NCBI GenBank assembly: GCA_947500645.1
Contig: CANMSD010000001.1
Location: 558,001-622,000, forward strand
Reading direction: 5' to 3'
Length of the DNA stretch: 64,000 nt
Origin: an uncultured Erythrobacter sp.
GTDB lineage: Bacteria > Pseudomonadota > Alphaproteobacteria > Sphingomonadales > Sphingomonadaceae
Shown: positions 29,049 through 36,672 of the stretch, piece by piece
Position numbering within the stretch: the stretch's first letter is position 1
Layout of the letters: the number at the start of each line of letters is the position of its first letter
Notes under the pieces: model-generated
Database searches by the model: none
What the model saw: only the letters and a program-made list of their open reading frames with translations
What the model was told of the DNA's origin: nothing
Made by a program: the position numbers and the translations under genes

Positions 29049-29603
29049 ATGTCCAATGGGCGAACCCTTTCCCCGCGCCCCACAAGCGAACCGGCAGCGC
29101 CGGTCGCCGCACCGTCAGGCAAAGATGGCAAGCAGGCAAATCTGCAAGACGCCTTTCTGAACCTGCTGCGCAAGAATAAAATTCCGGTCACCATGTTCCT
29201 GGTGAAAGGCGTGAAATTGCAAGGGATTGTCACTTGGTTTGACAATTTCTCGATCCTGCTGCGCCGAGATGGCCAGTCGCAGCTCGTCTATAAGCATGCA
29301 ATTTCGACGATTATGCCGGGACAGCATATCGATGCCGAGCAATTCCAGATCCGCGCTGGCAACAAGCGTCAGCGGCTGCTGCAGGATGTTTTCCTGAATA
29401 AGGTCGCAGAGGCTGAAGTTCAGGTGACGATGTTTCTGGTCAACGGCGTGATGCTGCAAGGGCGCATCGCGTCCTATGACCTGTTTTGCATGCTGCTCGA
29501 ACGCGATGGCGCGGTGCAACTGGCCTATAAACACGCTGTTTCGACTATCCAGCCCGCCGGACCAGTCGATCTCAGCGATGACGGCGAAGAGATCGACAGC
29601 TGA
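29049..29603 (+). CDS. hfq: RNA chaperone Hfq with two tandem Sm domains
   Basis: This 184-residue protein has two complete Hfq/Sm domains, at about 31-90 and 110-170, where usual Hfq is 75-100 residues with one. Domain 1 keeps LQDAFLN, the rim RKNK (41-44), FDNF and YKHAIST. Domain 2 keeps LQDVFLN, SYDLF and YKHAVST but has AEAE (120-123) in place of the rim arginines and Met135 for the distal-face lysine. Three chains could build a pseudo-hexamer with alternating rims. It has a disordered N-terminus and acidic tail. Start ATG 29049 follows AGGAG. Confidence 0.95.
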   Translation: MSNGRTLSPRPTSEPAAPVAAPSGKDGKQANLQDAFLNLLRKNKIPVTMFLVKGVKLQGIVTWFDNFSILLRRDGQSQLVYKHAISTIMPGQHIDAEQFQIRAGNKRQRLLQDVFLNKVAEAEVQVTMFLVNGVMLQGRIASYDLFCMLLERDGAVQLAYKHAVSTIQPAGPVDLSDDGEEIDS

Positions 29604-29653
29604 GCTTTGATGACGACCTGCAGGACGAGGTAACCCGCGGCGCGCGGGCCCTT

Positions 29654-30922
29654 GTGCTGTGCCCGGACATACGCAGCTTGAAATACGATCTCGACGCACC
29701 CGAACGGCTGGAAGAGGCGCAAGGCCTCGCACTGGCGATCGGCGTGGTGATTGCGCATTCCGAGATCCTGCCGATCCGGCAAATGCAGCCAAACACGCTT
29801 TTCGGCTCCGGTCAGGTCGAGAATATCAAGACCTGGTGCGAGCTGCACGAAGCGGAGTTGGTGATTGTGGATGGCGCGCTGTCTCCGATCCAGCAGCGTA
29901 ATCTCGAAGACAAGCTAAAGCGAAAGGTCATCGACCGCACCGGCCTGATCCTTGAGATATTCGGCGAACGCGCCGCCACCGCCGAGGGCCGCCTTCAAGT
30001 CGAACTCGCTCACCTCGATTACCAGCAAAGTCGCCTAGTGCGCAGCTGGACTCACCTTGAGCGACAACGTGGCGGCTTCGGTTTCCTCGGCGGACCGGGG
30101 GAGACTCAGATCGAGGCCGATAGACGGATGATCCGCCAGCGTATGGGCCGCTTGCGCCGCGAGCTCGAGCAAGTGCGCAAGACACGCCAACTGCACCGCA
30201 ACCGGCGGGGAAGGGCACCTTGGCCCGTTATCGCGCTCGTCGGTTACACCAATGCCGGGAAGTCCACCCTCTTCAATCGCCTGACCGGTGCCGAAGTGAT
30301 GGCGGAAGACTTACTATTCGCAACGCTCGATCCGACCATGCGCGCGATCAGCATGCCGGGCGTCGAAAAAACGATCCTGTCCGACACGGTCGGCTTCATC
30401 TCCGACCTGCCGACGCAATTGGTCGCGGCATTCCGCGCCACGCTGGAAGAAGTGACCGGTGCCGACATCATCCTGCATGTGCGCGATATGTCCAATCCCG
30501 CACATACGGCTCAGAAAAAGCAGGTCATGGAAGTGCTCAGCGAATTGGGCGTGGTCGAACTCGAAAGCGGCGCGAGCGACATTCCCATCCTTGAGGTCTG
30601 GAACAAGATCGATCTTGCAGAACCTGAACACGCGGACGAATTGCGCGAACTTGCCAGTAATCTAGATGCAGCCGCGGTAATATCTGCGATCAGCGGCGAA
30701 GGCGTCGACGACCTGCTGGCGCTTGTTGCGGACATTCTGACATCAAAGGCGCGCGAGATAACAGTGACATTGCCCGCGAGCGATGGTCGTCGCCTTGCCT
30801 GGCTGCATGCACACGGTGAAGTGCTGGACGAGGTGGATGCTGGGGAAGGGGAACAGGGCCCGTTGCGACAGTTGACCGTCAGGCTCAATCCCAAGGAATT
30901 CGGTCAGTATGAGACGCTCTAG
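29654..30922 (+). CDS. hflX: GTPase HflX, ribosome-splitting factor
   Basis: HflX binds the 50S subunit and splits stalled ribosomes. The HflX N-domain (ELVIVDGALSPIQQRNLE, GGFGFLGGPGETQIEADRR) is followed by a GTPase domain with LVGYTNAGKSTLFNRLTG (G1), DTVGF (G3) and WNKID (G4). GTG 29654 is the first standard start, but the family-like segment EVTRGARAL lies in frame just before it. The frame opens at 29582, and the only plausible upstream start is CTG 29600, overlapping the hfq stop. hfq-hflX is a conserved pair. Confidence 0.93.
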   Translation: MLCPDIRSLKYDLDAPERLEEAQGLALAIGVVIAHSEILPIRQMQPNTLFGSGQVENIKTWCELHEAELVIVDGALSPIQQRNLEDKLKRKVIDRTGLILEIFGERAATAEGRLQVELAHLDYQQSRLVRSWTHLERQRGGFGFLGGPGETQIEADRRMIRQRMGRLRRELEQVRKTRQLHRNRRGRAPWPVIALVGYTNAGKSTLFNRLTGAEVMAEDLLFATLDPTMRAISMPGVEKTILSDTVGFISDLPTQLVAAFRATLEEVTGADIILHVRDMSNPAHTAQKKQVMEVLSELGVVELESGASDIPILEVWNKIDLAEPEHADELRELASNLDAAAVISAISGEGVDDLLALVADILTSKAREITVTLPASDGRRLAWLHAHGEVLDEVDAGEGEQGPLRQLTVRLNPKEFGQYETL

Positions 30923-30928
30923 AGTGCG

Positions 30929-31705
30929 CTAAGTATCCTTTTCGGACGCTTTCACTCGCTGCCAGAGCTCTTCTTGAGCATCCAGCGACAGTTTAGAAAA
31001 CTCTCCTTCGCTCAGGTGTTCCATCGCGCGAAAGCGGCGCTCAAACTTCGCATTAGCGGCGCGCAAGGCATCTTCGGCGCTAACACCATGCGCACGAGCG
31101 TAGTTCACCGCTGCGAACAGCAGATCGCCGGCTTCTTCAGCTTTGGTTGCCTCGGAACTAGCTGCTTCAAGCTCCTGCATCTCCTCGTTTATCTTCGCAG
31201 CAGAGCCTGACGGATCGGGCCAATCGAAACCGGTGCGTGCAGCGCGTTTCTGTAGCTTCTGCGCCCGCATCAAAGCCGGCAAGGCAAGCGCCACGCCATC
31301 AAGCGCGCTCTCGGCGCCTTTTTGAGCGCGTTCCGCTTCCTTCAGGTTCTCCCAGCGCGTTTCACCCATCGTTCCGCCTTCGTCGCCAAAGATATGCGGA
31401 TGACGGGCCTCCATCTTGTCGGAAATCGACTTCGCGACATCCTCGAATGCGAATTCATTGGCTTCCTCGGCCATGCGCGCATGGAAGACGACCTGCAGCA
31501 AGAGATCGCCGAGTTCGTCCTTGAGTTCTGGCATATCGTGGCGCGCAATCGCATCCGCGACTTCGTAAGCTTCTTCAATCGTATACGGCGCGATGGTCTC
31601 AAAGTTTTGCGCAACGTCCCATTCGCATCCAGTCTCGGGATCGCGCAGGCGGGCCATAATACGAAGCAAGCGATCGATTTGGGACGATTGGGGAGCGTCA
31701 GTCAC
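30929..31705 (-). CDS. mazG: nucleoside triphosphate pyrophosphohydrolase MazG
   Basis: The 258-residue protein has two MazG domains. The EEAYEVADAI and ELGDLLLQVVFHARMAEE segments (metal-binding ExxE...ExxD) appear in the first, and EEMQELEAAS with EEAGDLLFAAVNYAR in the second. MazG hydrolyses NTPs and (d)NTPs to monophosphates, cleaning nucleotide pools. It starts at GTG 31705, with GCAGGAG about 9 bases upstream. It converges on hflX with a 6-bp gap. Confidence 0.95.
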   Translation of the reverse strand: MTDAPQSSQIDRLLRIMARLRDPETGCEWDVAQNFETIAPYTIEEAYEVADAIARHDMPELKDELGDLLLQVVFHARMAEEANEFAFEDVAKSISDKMEARHPHIFGDEGGTMGETRWENLKEAERAQKGAESALDGVALALPALMRAQKLQKRAARTGFDWPDPSGSAAKINEEMQELEAASSEATKAEEAGDLLFAAVNYARAHGVSAEDALRAANAKFERRFRAMEHLSEGEFSKLSLDAQEELWQRVKASEKDT

Positions 31706-31733
31706 AGCGCTCGACTCCTGCTATATAAGATTG

Positions 31734-31747
31734 ATAATATATATTAT
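31734..31747. promoter_or_regulatory. 14-bp AT-only palindrome upstream of mazG
   Basis: ATAATATATATTAT is a perfect palindrome inside an AT-rich stretch (about 31720-31760) that stands out in GC-rich surroundings. It lies 29 bases upstream of the mazG start on the minus strand. It may be the -10 region or an operator for mazG; no clear -35 is seen. Confidence 0.4.
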
Positions 31748-31785
31748 GTTAAATAAGTTGAGGGTATGGAGGGGGTTTTATCCGC

Positions 31786-31956
31786 TCAACCAGTCAGAAA
31801 GCTTACAATCACAAACCCCGCGCCAAAGATCGCCACCCACGTGAGCGCGTATTGCGCTGTTTTGCCCCAGCTCATCTGGTATGAGGCATATGCGCTGCCA
31901 ACGATGACCAGCCAGCCAACCAAGGCAATGATCTGGACGATTGCCATTTCGCTCAT
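31786..31956 (-). CDS. 56-residue small membrane protein
   Basis: A short frame starts MSEMAIVQIIALVGWLVIVG and ends GFVIVSFLTG. It has two hydrophobic helices (about 5-25 and 36-54) separated by a short polar YQMSWGKTAQ loop. Its ATG overlaps the TGA of the upstream PhnP-like gene (ATGA, 31953-31956), which supports real coupled translation. No ribosome binding site of its own is needed. The function is unknown. It is the last gene of the chain that starts with the carboxypeptidase gene. Confidence 0.65.
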   Translation of the reverse strand: MSEMAIVQIIALVGWLVIVGSAYASYQMSWGKTAQYALTWVAIFGAGFVIVSFLTG

Positions 31957-32720
31957 GCTTCAAGCTCCAATCCATCGTAGCCGACGATCACATGATCCGG
32001 CGTCTCATCAACCAATGTCCGATAATCCATGCTTTTGTCGAGGTGGCTAAGCACAAGTTTGCGAGCGCCGCAGTGCTCTGCAAGCTCCAGCGCCATCGCC
32101 AGATTGGCATGCGTCGGATGCGGATCGCGCCGCAAGCAATCACTTACGAGGATATCGACGTCTTCGAACACCTCGATCATTTCGTCTGAAATCGCGCTAA
32201 AGTCAGTTGCGTAGGCGATTGATTTGCCGTCCGCTTCGAACCTGTATCCGGTGGTCTCGCCTGGTCCATGCTGCATCTGGCACCATTCGACACCAAAACC
32301 GGCGGTCATGCGCAAATTCTCGAGCGTTTCGAGCTTGGCAATCGTGGGATAGCCTTCCTGGCCTGCAAAAACATAGCCAAAGCGCTGCCGCAGCCGCCGC
32401 GCCGTGTCTTCGCCAGCAAAGCCCGGAATAGGCGCTGCGCGGCCATAGCGCATCACGCGCAGATCATCGATCCCGTGGCAGTGATCGGCATGGTCGTGCG
32501 TCCAGAACACCGCATCAACCTTATCGATCTTGTTGGCAAGCATTTGCGCACGCAGATCGGTCGATGTGTCGACCAGCAAACGCGAGCGATCCTTGCTTTC
32601 GACCACAATAGAGACGCGCGTCCGGCGGTTCCTCGGCTCGCTTGGATCGCAATCGCCCCAGTCATCGCCAATGCGCGGGACGCCGGTCGACGTGCCCGAA
32701 CCCAACATGATCAGCTTCAC
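31953..32720 (-). CDS. MBL-fold metal-dependent hydrolase, PhnP-like
   Basis: The 255-residue protein has the metallo-beta-lactamase fold with MLGSGTSTGVP at the N-terminus, the metal motif THDHADHCHG and later TDFSAI and VLSHLDKSMDY. It matches the RNase Z/PhnP-type subfamily, which cleaves phosphodiesters such as cyclic phosphoribose; without phn genes nearby the substrate is uncertain. It overlaps tatD upstream (ATGA) and the small membrane protein downstream (ATGA). Confidence 0.85.
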   Translation of the reverse strand: MKLIMLGSGTSTGVPRIGDDWGDCDPSEPRNRRTRVSIVVESKDRSRLLVDTSTDLRAQMLANKIDKVDAVFWTHDHADHCHGIDDLRVMRYGRAAPIPGFAGEDTARRLRQRFGYVFAGQEGYPTIAKLETLENLRMTAGFGVEWCQMQHGPGETTGYRFEADGKSIAYATDFSAISDEMIEVFEDVDILVSDCLRRDPHPTHANLAMALELAEHCGARKLVLSHLDKSMDYRTLVDETPDHVIVGYDGLELEA

Positions 32721-33493
32721 AGGTCGGCCTTGCTGAACAGTTTGGTAAAATTCTCGGTGGTCTGCTGGGCAAGCTGCGAGGCCTCAACACCGCGCAATTC
32801 GGCAATGAATCTGGCCGTATCAGCGACGAACGCCGGCTCGCACGACTTGCCGCGGTGCGGGACCGGCGCAAGGAAAGGGCTATCGGTTTCGACCAGTAGC
32901 CTGTCATCTGGAACATCCTTAGCAACCGCCTGCAAGTCTTTGGCGTTCTTGAACGTTACGATACCAGACAGCGAGATTGACAGGCCAAGATCGAGCACTT
33001 CACGGCCAAAATCCGCAGATGCGGTGAAGCAATGGATAAGTGCGGGAAATGCGCCCTTCTCCATCTCTTCCTTAAGGATTGAGAGCGTATCTTCCTCGGC
33101 ATCGCGCGTATGGATGATCACCGGCAACTGCACTTCGCGCGCGACATCGATATGCATGCGGAACAGCGCTTGCTGCGTCTCGCGATCCGAATGCTCGTAA
33201 TAATAGTCGAGCCCAGTCTCACCGATTCCAATCACATCGGGATTGACTGTCGCCGCGAGCAATTCCGCGCGTGTCAGGTCTTTATGCTTATCCGCCTCAT
33301 GCGGGTGGATGCCGACGCTGGCGAATACATCCGCCTCGCGATTGGCCGTCGCGACGACCTGACCCCACTCGTTCCGCTTGGTCGAGATGTTCAGAAACGC
33401 ACCGATGCCCGCGGCACGGGCGCGATCAAGCGCGCCCTGCTGATCCTCGATCAGGCCCTTATATTCCAGATGACAGTGGCTATCGACGAGCAT
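32717..33493 (-). CDS. tatD: TatD-family metal-dependent DNase
   Basis: This 258-residue TIM-barrel hydrolase begins LVDSHCHL, and later GIGETGLDYYYEHSD, VQLPVIIHTRDAEEDTL, IHCFTASADF and LVETDSPFLAP provide the conserved metal ligands of TatD/YcfH. It is a 3'-5' exonuclease or tRNA/D-aminoacyl hydrolase-like quality enzyme. Start ATG 33493 shares a base with the metG stop (TGATG). The metG-tatD pairing is common in bacteria. Confidence 0.93.
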   Translation of the reverse strand: MLVDSHCHLEYKGLIEDQQGALDRARAAGIGAFLNISTKRNEWGQVVATANREADVFASVGIHPHEADKHKDLTRAELLAATVNPDVIGIGETGLDYYYEHSDRETQQALFRMHIDVAREVQLPVIIHTRDAEEDTLSILKEEMEKGAFPALIHCFTASADFGREVLDLGLSISLSGIVTFKNAKDLQAVAKDVPDDRLLVETDSPFLAPVPHRGKSCEPAFVADTARFIAELRGVEASQLAQQTTENFTKLFSKADL

Positions 33494-35070
33494 CAAGCGG
33501 CCTCCCCTTCCCCCTCGGGAAGCTCAAGGCGCGGGAAGATTGGCGTCGGTTTGCCGACCGTGAAGCCGCTATCGACGAGCCTGTGATACCAGTTCGGATC
33601 ATTCATCGCCGCATAATCTCGCTCATCCGACGGTATCCCTAGCTGATCGAGAAGCGCATCTGCTTTCTCAGGAACTACCGGTCGGATCGCTATTGCGAGG
33701 TAGCGCAAGGCGAAAAACAGCATTTGCAATACGACCTTCATGCGTTCCGGATCGGTCTTTTTGAGTGCCCAGGGCGCTTGCTCATCGACATATTGGTTGC
33801 AGGCATAGACGGCACGAAGCCAAGCTTCGATTCCTTGTGAAAATGCCAGCTGATGAAACTCACGTGGAAGCTCGGTCTTGCACGCGTACTCAACCTTTGA
33901 TTGAAGATCGATGTCGACGTCCCGACCATCAAATCGCTCAAGCACACCATCCATGTTCTTGGCGATCATCGAGAGGGTACGCTGCGCTAGATTGCCGAAG
34001 CTGTTCGCCAATTCCGCATTGGCGCGGGTAACGATCGCTTCGGCCGAGTAACTGCCATCCTGTCCGAATGCGACTTCGCGCATTAGGAAATAGCGCAGGT
34101 TTTCCACCCCGAATTGTTCGGCCAATTCAAGCGGATCGGTCACATTACCGAGTGATTTCGATTCCTTCTGACCACGGTTGAGAATGAAGCCATGCCCGAA
34201 CACCTTCTTCGGCACAGGCAGTTTCGCACTCATCAGGAAAGCAGGCCAATAGATCGTATGGAAACGCACAATGTCCTTACCGATCAGATGCAGATCAGCA
34301 GGCCAGAATTTGCGCATATCCGCAGTATCGGCGGGATAACCCAGCCCAGTCAGGTAGTTGGTCAGCGCATCCACCCAGACATACATCACGTGGTTATCGC
34401 TGCCCGGCACCTTCACGCCCCAGTCAAAGCTGGTGCGGCTGACCGAAAGATCGCGCAAACCGTCTTCGACAAAGGCGATCATCTCATTGCGCCTGCTTTC
34501 TGGCTCCAGGAAGCCAGGCGACCGCAGCAGTTCGAGCAGCGGCTGTTCGTATTTCGACAGTCGGAAAAACCAGCTTTCTTCAACGGTCCACTCTACCGGA
34601 GTGTCTTGCGGGGAAAGCTTTTCGCCGCCCTCGCCCTCTTTCAGCTCGCTCTCATCGTAATAGGCTTCGTCGCGAACCGAGTACCATCCTTCGTAGCGAT
34701 CCAGATAAAGGTCGCCGCTCGCTTCCATCGCCTGCCAGATCGCCTGACTTGCCTTATGATGATCGTCTTCCACGGTCCGGATGAAGCGATCGAAGCTGAT
34801 GTTAAGCGCCTCGTCCATCTCCCGGAAATAGCCGGACATTTCATCCGCCAGATCGCGCGCCGTGCGGCCTTGCTCTTCGGCTTTGCGCGCCATTTTGAGG
34901 CCGTGCTCGTCGGTGCCGGTCTGGAACCGCACATCGCGCCCCTGCAGCCGCTGGAACCGCGCAATCACATCGGCGGCAATCGCCTCATAGGCGTGGCCGA
35001 TATGCGGGCGACCATTGGGATAATTGATCGCGGTCGTGATGTAATAGGGAGAGGTATCGATATCAGACAT
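33493..35070 (-). CDS. metG: methionyl-tRNA synthetase
   Basis: This 525-residue class I synthetase has HIGH (RPHIGHAYEA, residues 22-31) and a KMSKS variant KESKS in NRGQKESKSLGN. The connective peptide lacks CxxC zinc knuckles (WYSVRDEAYYDESEL), placing it in the non-zinc class, and it has no C-terminal dimerisation domain. Start ATG 35070 overlaps the holB end by 8 bases; the frame extends upstream to 35193 inside holB and is not likely used. Confidence 0.96.
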   Translation of the reverse strand: MSDIDTSPYYITTAINYPNGRPHIGHAYEAIAADVIARFQRLQGRDVRFQTGTDEHGLKMARKAEEQGRTARDLADEMSGYFREMDEALNISFDRFIRTVEDDHHKASQAIWQAMEASGDLYLDRYEGWYSVRDEAYYDESELKEGEGGEKLSPQDTPVEWTVEESWFFRLSKYEQPLLELLRSPGFLEPESRRNEMIAFVEDGLRDLSVSRTSFDWGVKVPGSDNHVMYVWVDALTNYLTGLGYPADTADMRKFWPADLHLIGKDIVRFHTIYWPAFLMSAKLPVPKKVFGHGFILNRGQKESKSLGNVTDPLELAEQFGVENLRYFLMREVAFGQDGSYSAEAIVTRANAELANSFGNLAQRTLSMIAKNMDGVLERFDGRDVDIDLQSKVEYACKTELPREFHQLAFSQGIEAWLRAVYACNQYVDEQAPWALKKTDPERMKVVLQMLFFALRYLAIAIRPVVPEKADALLDQLGIPSDERDYAAMNDPNWYHRLVDSGFTVGKPTPIFPRLELPEGEGEAA

Positions 35071-36025
35071 TTGCCCGTGCGCTAGCGGGAGCCGCCGCGA
35101 CAAGCAAGGTTCCGATATCCATGGCCAGCAGACCGGGATCGTAGTTGAATGTCGGCGCCTGGCCCGCCAGCGCGACGAGTTCGCTATGCGCATCGATTAG
35201 AGCGAGACGCTGCGCAGGTTCAGCGGTGCGCGCAGCTTGTGCTGTAATGGCCTGCGCAAGTTCAAGCACGGCCTGCAATCTTTCGCGATCCGGTCGCCCG
35301 CCGATCAGTTTCACAAGCTCTCCTCGCCGAGTAAATTGTGGGTCACCCTCGCGCAGCAAGTTGTTTATGCTGGCAGCAATGGGCGCGAGGTCTTGCTCCA
35401 TAAAGCGCAGGGCTGCCCCGTATGATCCGCCTGATGCAAGCCGTGCAGCCTCGAGCGCAGCCGGATTGCTCTCACCCGACTGCTCGGCCAGCATTTCCTC
35501 GATCTGCCGGGCACTTAGGACCGGAAAGCGCAGCACGCGGCAACGCGATCGGATGGTCGGCAACAGACGTGAGGGGCGATGCGTGACCAGCAGGAAGAAC
35601 GTACCCTGCGGTGGTTCCTCAAGACTTTTAAGCAACGCGTTGGAGGCTGACGCTTCCATATCGTCTGCCGGATCGATGATGATCGCGCGGCGCGATCCCA
35701 AGGTCGGCCGCGTAGTCAGACGCTTCTGCATAGCGCGGATTTGCGCGACCGAGATATTTCGCTTGGTCTGATAGGGTTTGCCCTCGTCGCGCTTCTTCTC
35801 TTCCTTGTCATCCTTGGGAAGATGCGTAAGCGTGAGGATATCGGGATGGTCACCGGCGGGTTGCGGTATGCCCTCTTCCGCCACCAATTCACGTGCTGCC
35901 GCCGTCGCGAAGTCATGCTTGCCAAGGCCACTTTTGCCCGCGAGGAGCCAGCCATGATGCATCCGGCTGCTGGACAAGGCATCGCGCCATTGCCGCCACG
36001 GGCCATCGTGATTGGGCCAATTCAT
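35063..36025 (-). CDS. holB: DNA polymerase III delta-prime subunit
   Basis: The 320-residue clamp-loader subunit has an AAA+ domain with GWLLAGKSGLGKHDFA (25-40), DPADDMEASASNALLKSLEE (Walker B region and the SRC-type motif in IRSRCRVLRFP). It helps load the sliding clamp at the replication fork. It overlaps tmk by ATGA and metG by 8 bases, in the common tmk-holB-metG-tatD order. Confidence 0.9.
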   Translation of the reverse strand: MNWPNHDGPWRQWRDALSSSRMHHGWLLAGKSGLGKHDFATAAARELVAEEGIPQPAGDHPDILTLTHLPKDDKEEKKRDEGKPYQTKRNISVAQIRAMQKRLTTRPTLGSRRAIIIDPADDMEASASNALLKSLEEPPQGTFFLLVTHRPSRLLPTIRSRCRVLRFPVLSARQIEEMLAEQSGESNPAALEAARLASGGSYGAALRFMEQDLAPIAASINNLLREGDPQFTRRGELVKLIGGRPDRERLQAVLELAQAITAQAARTAEPAQRLALIDAHSELVALAGQAPTFNYDPGLLAMDIGTLLVAAAPASARANV

Positions 36026-36672
36026 GACTGTGTGTCCAGAAATGACTCTATCGCCGCGAGCACCCTCGCCTGAACCTCATCTGGTGAGCCTCCCCCGTCG
36101 ATTACGGCAAACCCATCGGGATCTCGCCCGGCTAGATCGTGAAAAGCCTGCCCCACCGCGCGATGGTATTCTCGACTGCGCCCGCCAATCGCATCGCTGT
36201 CATCGCCATCACGCTCGGCGAGGCGCTCAAGCATGCGCCGCTCATCGATCTCAACCAAGATCGTGAGATCGGGCCGTAAACCACCGCTGCCGATGGCGTG
36301 GAGCGCTTGCACCGCTTCATCTCCCACATGCCCTGCCCCACCCTGGTAGGCGCGGCTCGAATCGACAAAGCGATCGGAGATCACCCATGCACCACGCTCG
36401 AGTGCGGGTTTGATCGTGCGTGCAACGTGGTCTGCGCGAGCCGCTGCGAACAACAGCGCTTCGGCCTCAGCACCCCAGCCATTGCCCGGAGGATCGAGTA
36501 ACAGGTTGCGAATAACCTCTGCGCCCGGAGTGCCGCCGGGCTCACGGGTCAGCACAACTTCAAACCCGCGCTGCTCCAAGATATCGGCGAGCATCCGCGC
36601 CTGGGTGGACTTGCCAGCCCCCTCCCCGCCTTCGAAGGCGATGAAACGACCATTTCCCACACCGCTGCTCAC
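36022..36672 (-). CDS. tmk: thymidylate kinase
   Basis: The 216-residue enzyme phosphorylates dTMP to dTDP. The P-loop is FIAFEGGEGAGKSTQ; the DR[FY] motif appears as ISDRFVDSSRAYQGG, and LTREPGGTPGAEVIR carries the dTMP-binding RE/P segment. The best start is GTG 36672, whose GTGA overlaps the dac stop; another GTG at 36681 is in frame. Confidence 0.95.
   Translation of the reverse strand: MSSGVGNGRFIAFEGGEGAGKSTQARMLADILEQRGFEVVLTREPGGTPGAEVIRNLLLDPPGNGWGAEAEALLFAAARADHVARTIKPALERGAWVISDRFVDSSRAYQGGAGHVGDEAVQALHAIGSGGLRPDLTILVEIDERRMLERLAERDGDDSDAIGGRSREYHRAVGQAFHDLAGRDPDGFAVIDGGGSPDEVQARVLAAIESFLDTQS

Noticed and set aside
32268-33200. A 310-codon + strand frame across the PhnP-like and tatD genes
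   Set aside because: It spans two well-supported minus-strand genes and shows no motif.
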